A stretch of 25,026 bases of DNA from an uncultured Prevotella sp. (GTDB lineage: Bacteria > Bacteroidota > Bacteroidia > Bacteroidales > Bacteroidaceae). A model generated the notes under the pieces. The model had not been told where the DNA came from. It made no database searches and saw only the letters and a list, made by a program, of their open reading frames with translations. The translations under genes and the position numbers were made by a program. The stretch spans positions 1 to 25,026 of the forward strand of contig CAAGFF010000266.1 in NCBI GenBank assembly GCA_900769055.1. The letters are read 5' to 3'. Positions 1 through 7,655 of the stretch are shown one piece after another (position 1 is the first letter of the stretch; each line of letters starts with the position of its first letter).

Positions 1-29
1 CATGTCTTATTTGCAAGGTTTTACTATGT

Positions 30-60
30 AAAGGTACAAAATCTTGCGGACATACGCAAA
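30..60 (-). promoter_or_regulatory. Promoter for a gene leaving the left edge
   Basis: Read on the minus strand, CAAA at 57-60 gives a TTTG -33 element and 30-37 gives TACCTTTA, one base off the Bacteroidota -7 consensus TAnnTTTG, with a 19-nt spacer. A possible ATG lies at 3-1, about 27 nt downstream, so a gene probably starts at the window edge and runs out of it. The downstream gene cannot be seen. Confidence 0.5.
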
Positions 61-76
61 TTTTAAAGTGTTTATT

Positions 77-361
77 TTATTGATATACAGTAAGTTGGTA
101 TCTTTTTAAGGCTCGACTATTTATACCCTGTTCCTTCAGGATTTGCAGTATGTCCTTCTGAACGCCTCTCTTGTCGAGCCATTTTGTTCCCCAACTTTCC
201 ATCTGTGATACAAAACCGATATCGGCTCCAAAGGCGAAGGCTTTTTCATAGGAACTGCGGTCGAAGATAGTATCTGTCACCGTTTCTGCCATTGTTTGGT
301 TTACACTGCTGCTGGTCATTAGCGTAAGCACTGCAAAAAGTTTAAATAATTGTCTTTTCAT
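77..361 (-). pseudogene. GH53 endo-beta-1,4-galactanase, 3'-truncated remnant
   Basis: The 94-codon frame starting at ATG 361 has a signal peptide (MKRQLFKLF... to about residue 25). It then reads into the conserved start of GH53 arabinogalactan endo-beta-1,4-galactanases: FGADIGFVSQMESWG, then a KDILQILKEQGINS stretch. In intact enzymes this continues IRLRVWVNP (first barrel strands). Here it breaks after GINS, near position 110, into about a dozen unrelated residues and a TAA. GH53 enzymes are normally about 350 residues or more, so both catalytic glutamates are lost and the product cannot be active. The frame could be opened upstream to 640, but that part overlaps the AraC regulator antisense and I reject it. 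The family call rests on one 50-residue block recognised by eye. Confidence 0.72.
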
Positions 362-392
362 TGTAAAAGTTAGTAATGTTTGTTTTCGACCG

Positions 393-400
393 CAAAAGTA
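393..400 (-). promoter_or_regulatory. -7 element for the GH53 remnant
   Basis: On the minus strand this reads TACTTTTG, a perfect TAnnTTTG, 32 nt upstream of the remnant's ATG. No convincing -33 TTTG is found at 19-21 nt. The promoter therefore seems to have outlived the gene. Confidence 0.45.
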
Positions 401-428
401 TTGAAAAAGCGTTAAAGTACGTTTCACA

Positions 429-461
429 ATTGTAACATCACGTTGAAAATATGTAACTTTG
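429..461 (+). promoter_or_regulatory. Promoter of the propeller/AraC regulator
   Basis: ATTG at 429-432 and TAACTTTG at 454-461 are separated by 21 nt and match the Bacteroidota -33/-7 pattern. The ATG at 484 lies 22 nt after the -7 box. It is divergent from the GH53 remnant promoter within 120 nt. Confidence 0.6.
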
Positions 462-483
462 CTAAAATAATTATCATTTGTCG

Positions 484-2196
484 ATGAAATATTGCCTAAT
501 ATCTCTGTTACTATGCCATCTGTCCTCTCTGTTGGCAGCTCAGAACTACTACAAACTACGCTTCCCGAATCATGAGCAAGTTTCTTCATACAATATTCTA
601 TATGTGTTGCAGGACGAAGAGGGATTTCTCTGGTATGCAACAGACGGAGGCGGCCTTTGCCGTGACGATGGACGGCAGATTATAGTGTTTCGTTCGGATG
701 CGGAACATAAGGATTTGTTAGGCAGCAACAACGTGGTGTGTCTGGCAGAGACAGGAAACCGTATTCTCATTGGTACCACCCATGGTGCCAACGTGCTTTG
801 CAAGGATGACTACAGTATCAGACGCTTGGCTGAGGTTGACGACAAGCGTGTCGACGACATCATCATTACAACTGACGGCCACTGGTGGCTGACGGCAAAT
901 AAGAAATTATACGAATACTCTGCCGAAGGACGGTTGCTGCGTATACTCGATACTGGCGATAAGTATATCTTCCGTCTGCATGAAGACCATCAGGGACGAC
1001 TGTGGTGTACGCAATGGGAAGGTGGCCAGTTGCTTCTTAATGACGACGGACGTTTTGTTCAGCTTACAACAGAGTGGCCTGACAGTATTGATTTTCGTAG
1101 GGTGACAATAGATAGTCATGGTGGGCAGTTGGTGGCTGACGGCTTCGGGGAGTGCTATGCCATGTGTACCAGCATACCGAAAAGCTGGTTCCATGGCGAG
1201 GTGCTAACGAGGCAGAAAGCCGATTCCGTGCGCGCTGCTTGGGGACTTTCCGCTCGCCCCACGGCTTTTGCTGCCAGCAATGACAACAGTATAATGTTCA
1301 GTACAGGCAAGGATGTAAGGCAGAAAAACAATGGCGCAGCAGAGATTGTAGTGAGCGCAACCAGGGATGTCTCAGCCATGGCATTTGCCCCTGACGGCAG
1401 ACTTTGGATGGCAACCATCTACGGACAGCTGTATTGTCATCACAAGGGTAGGACAGAAGTGGATGCCTATGGCTCAAACGAGTATGGAGATGGTGTAATT
1501 GCCATGACGGCCGACAGCATTGGTAGACTTCTGCTTGTAAGTGACCGATACGTAAGGATATACGACCCGCAGCGGCAGACCATGCGCCAGCAAAGCCGTG
1601 CCAAGGATGGGGACTATGTTATCGAACTTCAAGAGACGAAGCCTCATTCACGATGGAGTGTCCCATCCGAACAGGTCAAGGAACGTCTGCCAGCTTGGCT
1701 TACCAGCTGGTGGATGTGGTGTGTATATGTGCTGTTATCAGTTTCTGTCGTTGGTCTTGCCGTACATAACGTCATCTTGTTGCGGCAGCGCAGATTGTTC
1801 ATGCAGCAGATGAGGATTTCTGTTGCCACTGATGACAAGGAGTCTGCCAGCCAGGATAATATACGGGAACAGCCACTCCCCTCTCCGGATTCAGAGTGGC
1901 TTCAAAGTGCCATTGCGAAAGTCGAGGCTCACATGAGTGACGAGGGATATACAGTAGAGCAGTTGAGCAGCGATATGTGCATGAGTCGCATGACCTTCTA
2001 TCGTAAGATACAAGGCGTGACAGGACAGAAGCCTACGGAGTTTATACGTACAATCCGTCTGCGCCATGCCGCAGAATTGTTGCGTGAGGGGCATCTCACG
2101 GTTTCTGAAATCAGTGTTGCCACAGGCTTCTCGTCCGTAAGCTACTTCAGTCGTTGTTTCCGTTCAATGTTTGGTGTGCCTCCCACGCAATTCTGA
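484..2196 (+). CDS. Membrane-bound propeller/AraC-type transcriptional regulator (no kinase)
   Basis: 570 residues from ATG 484; an upstream in-frame TTG (478) adds only two residues before the signal peptide (about 1-20). Residues 21-380 are periplasmic propeller repeats of the Reg_prop type seen in hybrid two-component sensors (for example DEEGFLWYATDGGGL, GRLWMATIYGQL). A TM helix lies at about 408-432, preceded by the P-x-W-x-x-WW pattern typical of the hybrid-sensor membrane entry. The C-terminal 100 residues (470-570) are an AraC HTH domain (MSRMTFYRKIQGVTGQKP, then ISVATGFSSVSYFSRCFR). The histidine kinase and receiver domains of a canonical 1,300-residue hybrid sensor are absent, and the propeller is about half size, so it would signal directly across the membrane. 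It is convergent with the esterase pair and next to a GH53 remnant. Its target is not shown by the sequence; pectic or xylan side-chain genes are an inference. Confidence 0.85.
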   Translation: MKYCLISLLLCHLSSLLAAQNYYKLRFPNHEQVSSYNILYVLQDEEGFLWYATDGGGLCRDDGRQIIVFRSDAEHKDLLGSNNVVCLAETGNRILIGTTHGANVLCKDDYSIRRLAEVDDKRVDDIIITTDGHWWLTANKKLYEYSAEGRLLRILDTGDKYIFRLHEDHQGRLWCTQWEGGQLLLNDDGRFVQLTTEWPDSIDFRRVTIDSHGGQLVADGFGECYAMCTSIPKSWFHGEVLTRQKADSVRAAWGLSARPTAFAASNDNSIMFSTGKDVRQKNNGAAEIVVSATRDVSAMAFAPDGRLWMATIYGQLYCHHKGRTEVDAYGSNEYGDGVIAMTADSIGRLLLVSDRYVRIYDPQRQTMRQQSRAKDGDYVIELQETKPHSRWSVPSEQVKERLPAWLTSWWMWCVYVLLSVSVVGLAVHNVILLRQRRLFMQQMRISVATDDKESASQDNIREQPLPSPDSEWLQSAIAKVEAHMSDEGYTVEQLSSDMCMSRMTFYRKIQGVTGQKPTEFIRTIRLRHAAELLREGHLTVSEISVATGFSSVSYFSRCFRSMFGVPPTQF

Positions 2197-2237
2197 CAGT
2201 CTGTTGAGAGTCCCGCAACAAGAGGCTGTTGTTAGGG

Positions 2238-3554
2238 TCATTCCCTTTTCAGGTTTTTCAGTATCCAGTCCAATTGCTGCCGGTTGGTGGTCTCGCTGGT
2301 CCAGTGCTCGTTGATTGGAGTAATGAGACATTCCTTCGCACATTCCAGAAGGTTCCACACAGCGTAGCTTGTCGTAGGCGGACATGTGTTGTCGTTGAAG
2401 CCCCATGTCAGGTATGTTCTTGCCTTGACATATGGTGCGAAACATACCACATCATAGTAGGCCATCGTTGTCAGATGAGCGTCTGTAAGCATTCCTTCGG
2501 CAGCAGAGAAATGCGGATAGCCGTGTGTCAGTCCTTGTTGTGATGCTGCAGCCATGTCGCTTAATGCAGGATGGTTGGCCACGCACAGGTTTACACGCTC
2601 GTCGAGAGCGGCGGTTATTAATGCCAGCGCACCCCCTTGGCTCCCGCCCAATGTGATAACATTCCGTCCGTCCCATTCAGGTAAAGACGTGAGCAAGTCG
2701 ATGCAGCGCACCAGTCCTAAATATACGTGTTTCATGTAGTAATGGTCGCGGTCATCCAGTCCCTGGTAGAGATATCCCTTTACCCGCCCGTCAAAGGCTG
2801 CGCGAATGTCTTCGAAATACTGTTCTGGCATACGTGGATCCATACCGTGTATTTCGGTAATCAGCCGTATTACCCCCTGTTCGGGGTAATAGTCGCGTGA
2901 GTTTGGGTCTTTTATGCGCTTGATTCCTGCTCCCGGCGGTGATAACACCACGGGGCACGACTTTGGCTTTGCGTTTTTGGGCATCATCAGGTAGCCATAG
3001 AACGACTGATGATGGCGGTTCAGCTCCAACTTTATGAGATAACAGTCTGTTTTGTCGTTCGACAGCTCTGGCTGTAGCTCACGGATGTATCTCAATGGAA
3101 ACTTTCTGTTTTCTTTCAGTGCCTCGCTCCAGAACTGTAGGAAATCTTTTGGCTGCTGTGTGTATGGTCGTATTTTCTCTGGTGAGAAGCCAATCTTTAC
3201 ATGATGCTGATATGTGGTGCCGTCAAGTCTCAACCTCAATCTCAGGTCTCGGAAGCACGGTTTACCGGCTGTTCCCATCTTGATGGTACACCGTCCGCTT
3301 TTCAGCTCGGCCTTGCCTGTAGTGTCGTCCGCCATTAAGTCGTTGCCGATGCCGTATTCTACGATTCCGTCCCTTGGAATGCCGTACTTGTAAAACTGCA
3401 CCTCTACTGTTGCCTGCTCGCCAGTCCTGTATATCCAGTCAGCATGGTCCGGAACAGCCACCCAAAGGTAGTCGCTTTTATACGGGTAGTTTTCGGCTGC
3501 CCATGCCGTAATGGAACATAGGCACCATGCAAGGGAGATAATTAGTGTTCTCAT
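2238..3554 (-). CDS. CE7 acetyl xylan esterase (AXE1-like)
   Basis: 438 residues with a signal peptide (1-19, ending AWA). An N-terminal beta-sandwich-like region (20-130) precedes an alpha/beta-hydrolase fold. The nucleophile is Ser305 in LGGSQGG, the Asp is Asp388 in WGFNDNTCPP and the His is His417 in NEHWTSE. This matches the AXE1/cephalosporin-C deacetylase family (CE7), which removes O-acetyl groups from xylo-oligosaccharides and related esters. Family members are often about 320 residues; the extra N-terminal domain is common in secreted Bacteroidota forms. Its ATG overlaps the stop of the upstream hydrolase gene by four bases, so the two are translationally coupled. Likely periplasmic. 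The substrate (xylan or pectin acetyl) is not decided by the sequence. Confidence 0.88.
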   Translation of the reverse strand: MRTLIISLAWCLCSITAWAAENYPYKSDYLWVAVPDHADWIYRTGEQATVEVQFYKYGIPRDGIVEYGIGNDLMADDTTGKAELKSGRCTIKMGTAGKPCFRDLRLRLRLDGTTYQHHVKIGFSPEKIRPYTQQPKDFLQFWSEALKENRKFPLRYIRELQPELSNDKTDCYLIKLELNRHHQSFYGYLMMPKNAKPKSCPVVLSPPGAGIKRIKDPNSRDYYPEQGVIRLITEIHGMDPRMPEQYFEDIRAAFDGRVKGYLYQGLDDRDHYYMKHVYLGLVRCIDLLTSLPEWDGRNVITLGGSQGGALALITAALDERVNLCVANHPALSDMAAASQQGLTHGYPHFSAAEGMLTDAHLTTMAYYDVVCFAPYVKARTYLTWGFNDNTCPPTTSYAVWNLLECAKECLITPINEHWTSETTNRQQLDWILKNLKRE

Positions 3555-5956
3555 TGTCTGATGAATGATGTTATTTGTCCGATAGCCTCCTGTCGCTCTT
3601 TTGGATTGAAACCGTGACCTGCACCTGGTATGACGTGCATGCGGGCATTCTTGTAAGTTCTTATTGCCCGCCGCGAGTCTTCCATCTGTACCACGTGGTC
3701 TGCATCACCTTGAATTATGAGTACGGGCTTACGGTATTTCCTGATGGTCTTGAAAATGTCAATGTCGCGCAATTCAACGAAAAAACGCTTGCCCATAGGA
3801 ACATTCCACAGTCTTGTTGTATCGGGGATGTCGGTCAGCTTCGGGTACCGCTTGTTCCAATTGTCAGGGATGCAGAGAGCGGGGTAGACCAGAACCAGCC
3901 TTTCTATGTCCTGAGGAATATTTGCTGCTGCCAATGCAGAGACAAATCCTCCCTGGCTTTCTCCTATCAGCATTATCTTCTCAGGGTCCACATCCGGCTG
4001 CTGCTGGAAGTAGTGGACTATAGCCTCTAAGTCATGTTGCTCGTCCAGTACCGACATGTCCATAGTGTTGCTGTCGCTGCGGCTGCTGACCGAGCCGCAT
4101 GGAAAATCAAACGAATAGCATTGGTACCCTAAGCCGTTCAGTGCCTCGAAGTATGAACGGCCAAACACATGGTTGCCGTTGAAGCCATGGGCTATAATGG
4201 CTACGGGCTGCTTAGTACCTGTATACCGGGGCTTGCTGATGACTCCGTATATCTGGCGGTCGCCATTCCTTATCCATAGGCTCTTAAAGTTCCTGTCAGC
4301 ACGTTTTATTGCGTCCTCAAGAGCCGGCTGAACCCATTTGCCGTTGTGCTCACCATCATCCACGTGCATCGAGAAAGGAATTCCCCTTTGGCGTAATGCT
4401 TTAGCCAAATCCATGTTGCCAACCAGCGTGAAGTCCTTGTCGCCCACGCTTATAGCCCAGTCTACCTGCTTCAGCGCCATTACCTTCTGCTCGCTTCCGT
4501 TCTCAATGGCAGTGACGGGGTCGTTGTCGGCAATAGCTTGCTGCCGCCAGCTTGCAGAGGAATCGTTTCTCAGGAAGTCGAGTGGCTCACGCCGCAGGTA
4601 GCCGGATATGTCGTACACCATCGAGAACATTTCCGGATGATGCACGCCATATACCGTTGCAGCCCCGCCGCCCATGGAGAAACCTGCTATTGCACGCCCG
4701 CCTTTGTCAGTCCTTACACGATAATTGCTCTCGATATATGGTATCAGCTCTTTGAAGAAGTAGTCCTCATACTGCCAGTCTGGAGCCCCTGCCTTGCCAA
4801 CGGTGGTGTTGAAGTACATCATGTGTCCCTTGTTGGCCTCTGCGCAGACAATAACCATCTCGTTGACTATCTTGCCGTCTATCAGGCTGTCCATCATCTG
4901 TGACAGATGGTGGTAATGCTCGTAGTCAGTATGTGAGCCGCCACCGCCATGCAGCAGATACAGCACTGGATATGTGCGTAGGGAGTCCTCTTCGTAGCCG
5001 CTGGGAAGATAGATGGAATAGTCACGACTGTCAACACCCTTCAGAAGGCTGCACGGCATTTTCTCTGAAAGAAACCTGCCTTGATGCATCTTGAAGTTCT
5101 TTGCCTTGACATCCCATCCCGGATAGTTTTCCAGTACTCCTTTCAGGAAGACTTTTGCCCTGTCTTTCTTCCCCTTGAGCTGCCAGTCGAGCCAGTCTGT
5201 CACCATGCGTCCATAGTCGCCACCAAACCTTACGCCATAAGTGCCTCCATGTCCCGATGCCGGATGGTTGGCCATGCATACAGGCACGTGGCTGATGCGG
5301 TCGTAGTCCTTTTGCGCATTAGTGTATGCCACGTCGCTGGGACCACCAACGATGTACAGTATCGGACCATGCAGGTTCGGCAGTGACGCCTGGCTGGCTC
5401 CCGCCATCTCCATGTCTCCCATTCCTGCGTTGAGGATGAGATATGTGCTCAGCCGTCTGTCGCCACAATTGCTGAGTACTTGCGCTCCACCGCATGAGTG
5501 GCCGGCCGCAGCAATCCTTGTAGTATCGATGAGGTTGTAGTATTCTGATCCTTTGGTGCGGTTCTGATGCAGCATCAGCTCCAGGCCCCGCATCAGCTCC
5601 GATGACTCGGTATGGCCTGTAGGCCTCTGGTTGAGGAACTCCTGCATCTCGCCTATTGCCACTACAACATATCCGTGTGAGGCCACCTCGGTAAGCATCT
5701 TTTCGTAGCCGACGCTCGTGTCAGCACATCCGCCATTGCCGAAGAGCAGCAAGGGCAGTGCCCCGCATCTGGCCTGCGCATGCAACAGGTCTTTCGGACG
5801 ATAGACAACAAAGTCGGGCATTGCACGTTCCTGCACTGCTATTGCCTTGAACATTCCGGAGCCGCCTCCGTCTACCTCCCGTGTTTGCTGTGGCTGAGCG
5901 GCTGTTGATAGTATGCCGCAGGCCAAGAGCCATGACAACATTGCTCGTTTCTTCAT
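3551..5956 (-). CDS. Three-domain secreted esterase (three alpha/beta hydrolases in tandem)
   Basis: 801 residues with a signal peptide (1-20, ending AAQ). Domain 1 (about 40-270) resembles dienelactone-hydrolase/chlorophyllase-type esterases with nucleophile Ser154 in GHSCGG and a probable His in SGHGG. Domain 2 (about 285-560) is a CE1/esterase-D-type fold (YLLHGGGGSHTDYEHY), nucleophile Ser427 in GFSMGGG, His in DDGEHNGKW. Domain 3 (about 565-801) resembles cinnamoyl/feruloyl esterases of the Est1E type, with HGFNGN, nucleophile Ser667 in GESQGG, Asp in QGDADHV and His in GAGHGF. All three triads look intact, so this may be one polypeptide that removes several ester groups (acetyl, feruloyl) from plant cell-wall glycans. 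It is first in an operon with the CE7 gene (ATGA overlap). Domain boundaries are by eye, and the substrates are inferred from family resemblance only. Confidence 0.82.
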   Translation of the reverse strand: MKKRAMLSWLLACGILSTAAQPQQTREVDGGGSGMFKAIAVQERAMPDFVVYRPKDLLHAQARCGALPLLLFGNGGCADTSVGYEKMLTEVASHGYVVVAIGEMQEFLNQRPTGHTESSELMRGLELMLHQNRTKGSEYYNLIDTTRIAAAGHSCGGAQVLSNCGDRRLSTYLILNAGMGDMEMAGASQASLPNLHGPILYIVGGPSDVAYTNAQKDYDRISHVPVCMANHPASGHGGTYGVRFGGDYGRMVTDWLDWQLKGKKDRAKVFLKGVLENYPGWDVKAKNFKMHQGRFLSEKMPCSLLKGVDSRDYSIYLPSGYEEDSLRTYPVLYLLHGGGGSHTDYEHYHHLSQMMDSLIDGKIVNEMVIVCAEANKGHMMYFNTTVGKAGAPDWQYEDYFFKELIPYIESNYRVRTDKGGRAIAGFSMGGGAATVYGVHHPEMFSMVYDISGYLRREPLDFLRNDSSASWRQQAIADNDPVTAIENGSEQKVMALKQVDWAISVGDKDFTLVGNMDLAKALRQRGIPFSMHVDDGEHNGKWVQPALEDAIKRADRNFKSLWIRNGDRQIYGVISKPRYTGTKQPVAIIAHGFNGNHVFGRSYFEALNGLGYQCYSFDFPCGSVSSRSDSNTMDMSVLDEQHDLEAIVHYFQQQPDVDPEKIMLIGESQGGFVSALAAANIPQDIERLVLVYPALCIPDNWNKRYPKLTDIPDTTRLWNVPMGKRFFVELRDIDIFKTIRKYRKPVLIIQGDADHVVQMEDSRRAIRTYKNARMHVIPGAGHGFNPKERQEAIGQITSFIRQ

Positions 5957-5997
5957 TTGTCTTAATAGTTTTTGTTTATACCATATTCTTCTGCCTG

Positions 5998-6005
5998 CAA
6001 ATATA
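5998..6005 (-). promoter_or_regulatory. -7 element of the esterase operon
   Basis: Minus-strand TATATTTG (perfect TAnnTTTG) lies 41 nt upstream of ATG 5956. No clear -33 TTTG lies at the right distance, so this is a partial promoter call. Confidence 0.4.
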
Positions 6006-6081
6006 GAGGAATATTTTGAAAAACTGTTTCAGTAATGTAACTTTTTATTGTATATATGTATCATTTGAACAAGAAACATAT

Positions 6082-6089
6082 TACCTTTG
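6082..6089 (+). promoter_or_regulatory. -7 element of the truncated MFS gene
   Basis: TACCTTTG followed by C is a perfect -7 match, 41 nt before ATG 6131. The best upstream TTTG (6064-6067) is only 14 nt away, too close for a normal -33, so only the -7 is supported. Confidence 0.45.
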
Positions 6090-6130
6090 CACGACACACT
6101 CTTTTGAATACATACTTTTATATATACAAT

Positions 6131-6367
6131 ATGAGTACATATCTAACTCGGGACTTTTGGCTTGTCTCGGCAGGCAACTTCTTCCTGTTTCTGAGCTTCT
6201 ATGCTCTGCTGCCTCTGTTGCCCTTCTATCTGGCTGAGGAGTATGGTGCCGATGGAGCCATGACGGGACTCATTCTCGGTGTCTACATGGTGGCGCTTGT
6301 TGCTATAAGGCCCGTGGCAGGCTACCTGCTGGATGTTTTCAGCCGCAAACCCATCATTAAACCATAA
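6131..6367 (+). pseudogene. MFS transporter, 3'-truncated remnant
   Basis: The 78-codon frame from ATG 6131 encodes the first two TM helices of a major facilitator superfamily permease: TRDFWLVSAGNFFLFLSFY, then LLPLLPFYL. Next comes the helix-2/loop motif RPVAGYLLDVFSRKP, in place of the usual D-R-x-G-R-K/R. Reading then ends IIKP and a TAA, where a complete permease would carry about 300 more residues. The homologous part stops near 6353, only 35 nt before the G-run repeat at 6388. ATG 6056 in the same frame would add a non-membrane extension and is not preferred, since 6131 follows the -7 box at a normal distance. With two of twelve helices it cannot transport. Which substrate the parent carried cannot be told. 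Confidence 0.75.
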
Positions 6368-6387
6368 ACTTTAATCTTTCAACTATA

Positions 6388-6417
6388 CCCCCACCTATCG
6401 GGGGGGGGCAGGGGGGC
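6388..6417. repeat. Partial G-run palindromic element (intergenic copy)
   Basis: A C5 run (6388-6392), a 7-nt spacer, a G9 run (6400-6408), CA, a G6 run (6411-6416) and a final C. This is the right-hand end of the element found in both GH3 genes (C6, 3 nt, G6, CA, G6, C). The 21 bases 6403-6423 also match 19490-adjacent sequence at the end of the second GH3 copy, including the flanking CTTTACT. It can form a hairpin and is the only sizeable structure in the 163-nt gap between the MFS remnant and the VWA gene. Confidence 0.7.
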
Positions 6418-6530
6418 TTTACTTGTATTTTTTTATTTTTTTTGTGATAGATATGGGTTACATTTTCACTCTTTAGTACATGAATGGATGAAAGAACGGA
6501 ATTGTATAACCCTAAAAACAAACGGAAAAA

Positions 6531-7148
6531 ATGAAACAGAGAATTTTCAACCTCCTTATCCTTGACGAGAGCGGAAGCATGTTCAGCATCAAGAAGCAAG
6601 CTGTAGACAGCGTGAATGAGACACTGCAAAGCGTACGTGCCGCACAAAAGAAATATGAAGATCAGGAACATCTGGTGAGCTTCGTGTCCTTCAACAGCGA
6701 TGGCGTAAAGACTCTTATCGACCGCAAGGAGGCAATGGTGGCAGAGGACATCACCATGGAACAGTATAATCCCAACTGCGGTACACCGCTCTACGATGCC
6801 ATTGGCAAGGCAGTGAGCAATCTCCGCAAGAGTGTTGCTGAAAACGACAAGGTCCTTGTGACAATCATCACTGATGGCTACGAGAATGCATCCACGGAAT
6901 ATAACCAGCATAGCATCAAGGCTATGACGGAAGAGCTGGGTAAGAAGGGTTGGACCTTTGCGTACATCGGTGCCAACCAGGACGTAAAAGCTGTTTCCGA
7001 CGGGCTTGGCATCAAGAACTCAATGAGCTTCCAGTCAACTACTGTGGGTACGATGGAAATGAGTGCCAAACTGGCCACTTCGCGCATGAAATGGTTCTCT
7101 CGTGTGGCCGACAATGATGCTACGGAACAGGAAAACTTCTTTGAATAA
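6531..7148 (+). CDS. Small VWA-domain protein
   Basis: 205 residues, almost entirely one von Willebrand factor A domain. The metal site (MIDAS) is complete: D12-x-S14-x-S16 in LDESGSMF, the Thr in NPNCGTPLYDA, and the Asp in TIITDGYEN. No signal peptide or TM segment is seen, so it is probably cytoplasmic. Such small VWA proteins bind a partner through a divalent metal; some belong to tellurite-resistance (TerY-like) or phosphatase/kinase clusters, but none of those partners is present here, so no function can be given. It stands alone, with a terminator after it and the MFS remnant before it. The start is the ATG preceded by an A-rich stretch, usual in this phylum. Confidence 0.82.
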   Translation: MKQRIFNLLILDESGSMFSIKKQAVDSVNETLQSVRAAQKKYEDQEHLVSFVSFNSDGVKTLIDRKEAMVAEDITMEQYNPNCGTPLYDAIGKAVSNLRKSVAENDKVLVTIITDGYENASTEYNQHSIKAMTEELGKKGWTFAYIGANQDVKAVSDGLGIKNSMSFQSTTVGTMEMSAKLATSRMKWFSRVADNDATEQENFFE

Positions 7149-7177
7149 CAGATTGGCACAAAACTAATACTCATGCA

Positions 7178-7210
7178 ATGGGGAATCAAAATATGGTTCC
7201 CCATATTCTT
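7178..7210 (+). terminator. Intrinsic terminator after the VWA gene
   Basis: An 8-bp perfect stem (ATGGGGAA at 7178-7185 with TTCCCCAT at 7197-7204) has an 11-nt loop and is followed by the T-rich tail ATTCTTTCTT. It starts 29 nt after the VWA stop. Confidence 0.65.
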
Positions 7211-7340
7211 TCTTGCTATTCACAAGTCATGAAATCATGTCGAAATTTGCGTGTTCCGTCCCCTGAACCGTGTTTTTTTTAAAGAAGTCGGTTAATTATT
7301 TTTAATCTGTAACGCTCCTATGGTTTGTTTCTTACAAAAA

Positions 7341-7426
7341 AATAAACGGCGTTTTATCACTCGGAAAACGGCGTTTTACAAAAATTAAACGGCGTTTTAT
7401 CACCCGGAAAACGGCGTTTTTCGATC
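7341..7426. repeat. Two 43-nt tandem units carrying four 11-bp palindromes
   Basis: Units 7341-7383 and 7384-7426 agree at 37 of 43 positions. Each holds two copies of AAACGGCGTTT, a perfect odd-length palindrome (AAACG-G-CGTTT), followed by T. The palindromes start at 7344, 7366, 7387 and 7409, i.e. 22, 21 and 22 bp apart, about two helical turns. That geometry fits a set of protein-binding sites on one DNA face, but the same array could also be an ordinary intergenic repeat. It lies about 235-310 bp before the susC -7 box. Confidence 0.8.
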
Positions 7427-7655
7427 TACTAACTCCCGGTTTTTTGAATCAAATAATTATAACACACACCATAAGAAATCGCATATTATTACCGAAAATA
7501 TGGATTAATGTACTAATTACACCTCTATATTTTATCCACTCTTTTTTTCTTTGTCAGAAGTATAAGTGGTTGATTATCAGATTTAATATTGTTTTGAGGT
7601 TTTAGATTAATCCACTTTTTGAATTATTGTCCAATCTGTGTATTAAAAAATAAAT

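Noticed and set aside
2216..2231. Hairpin CAACA/TGTTG between the AraC regulator and the CE7 gene as a bidirectional terminator
   Set aside because: Only 5 bp of stem and no T-run on either side; too weak to call.
1..6530. An insertion sequence or phage behind the two truncated genes
   Set aside because: No transposase, integrase or att-like duplication is visible; the cause of the truncations stays open.
6357..6911. Antisense frame of 184 codons over the VWA gene and the G-run repeat
   Set aside because: Its C-terminal part is only the translated repeat (PPCPP type) and the rest mirrors the VWA gene.
7341..7426. AAACGGCGTTT array as a CRISPR or replication origin
   Set aside because: Only four short dyads without unique spacers; no DnaA-box pattern or replication gene nearby.
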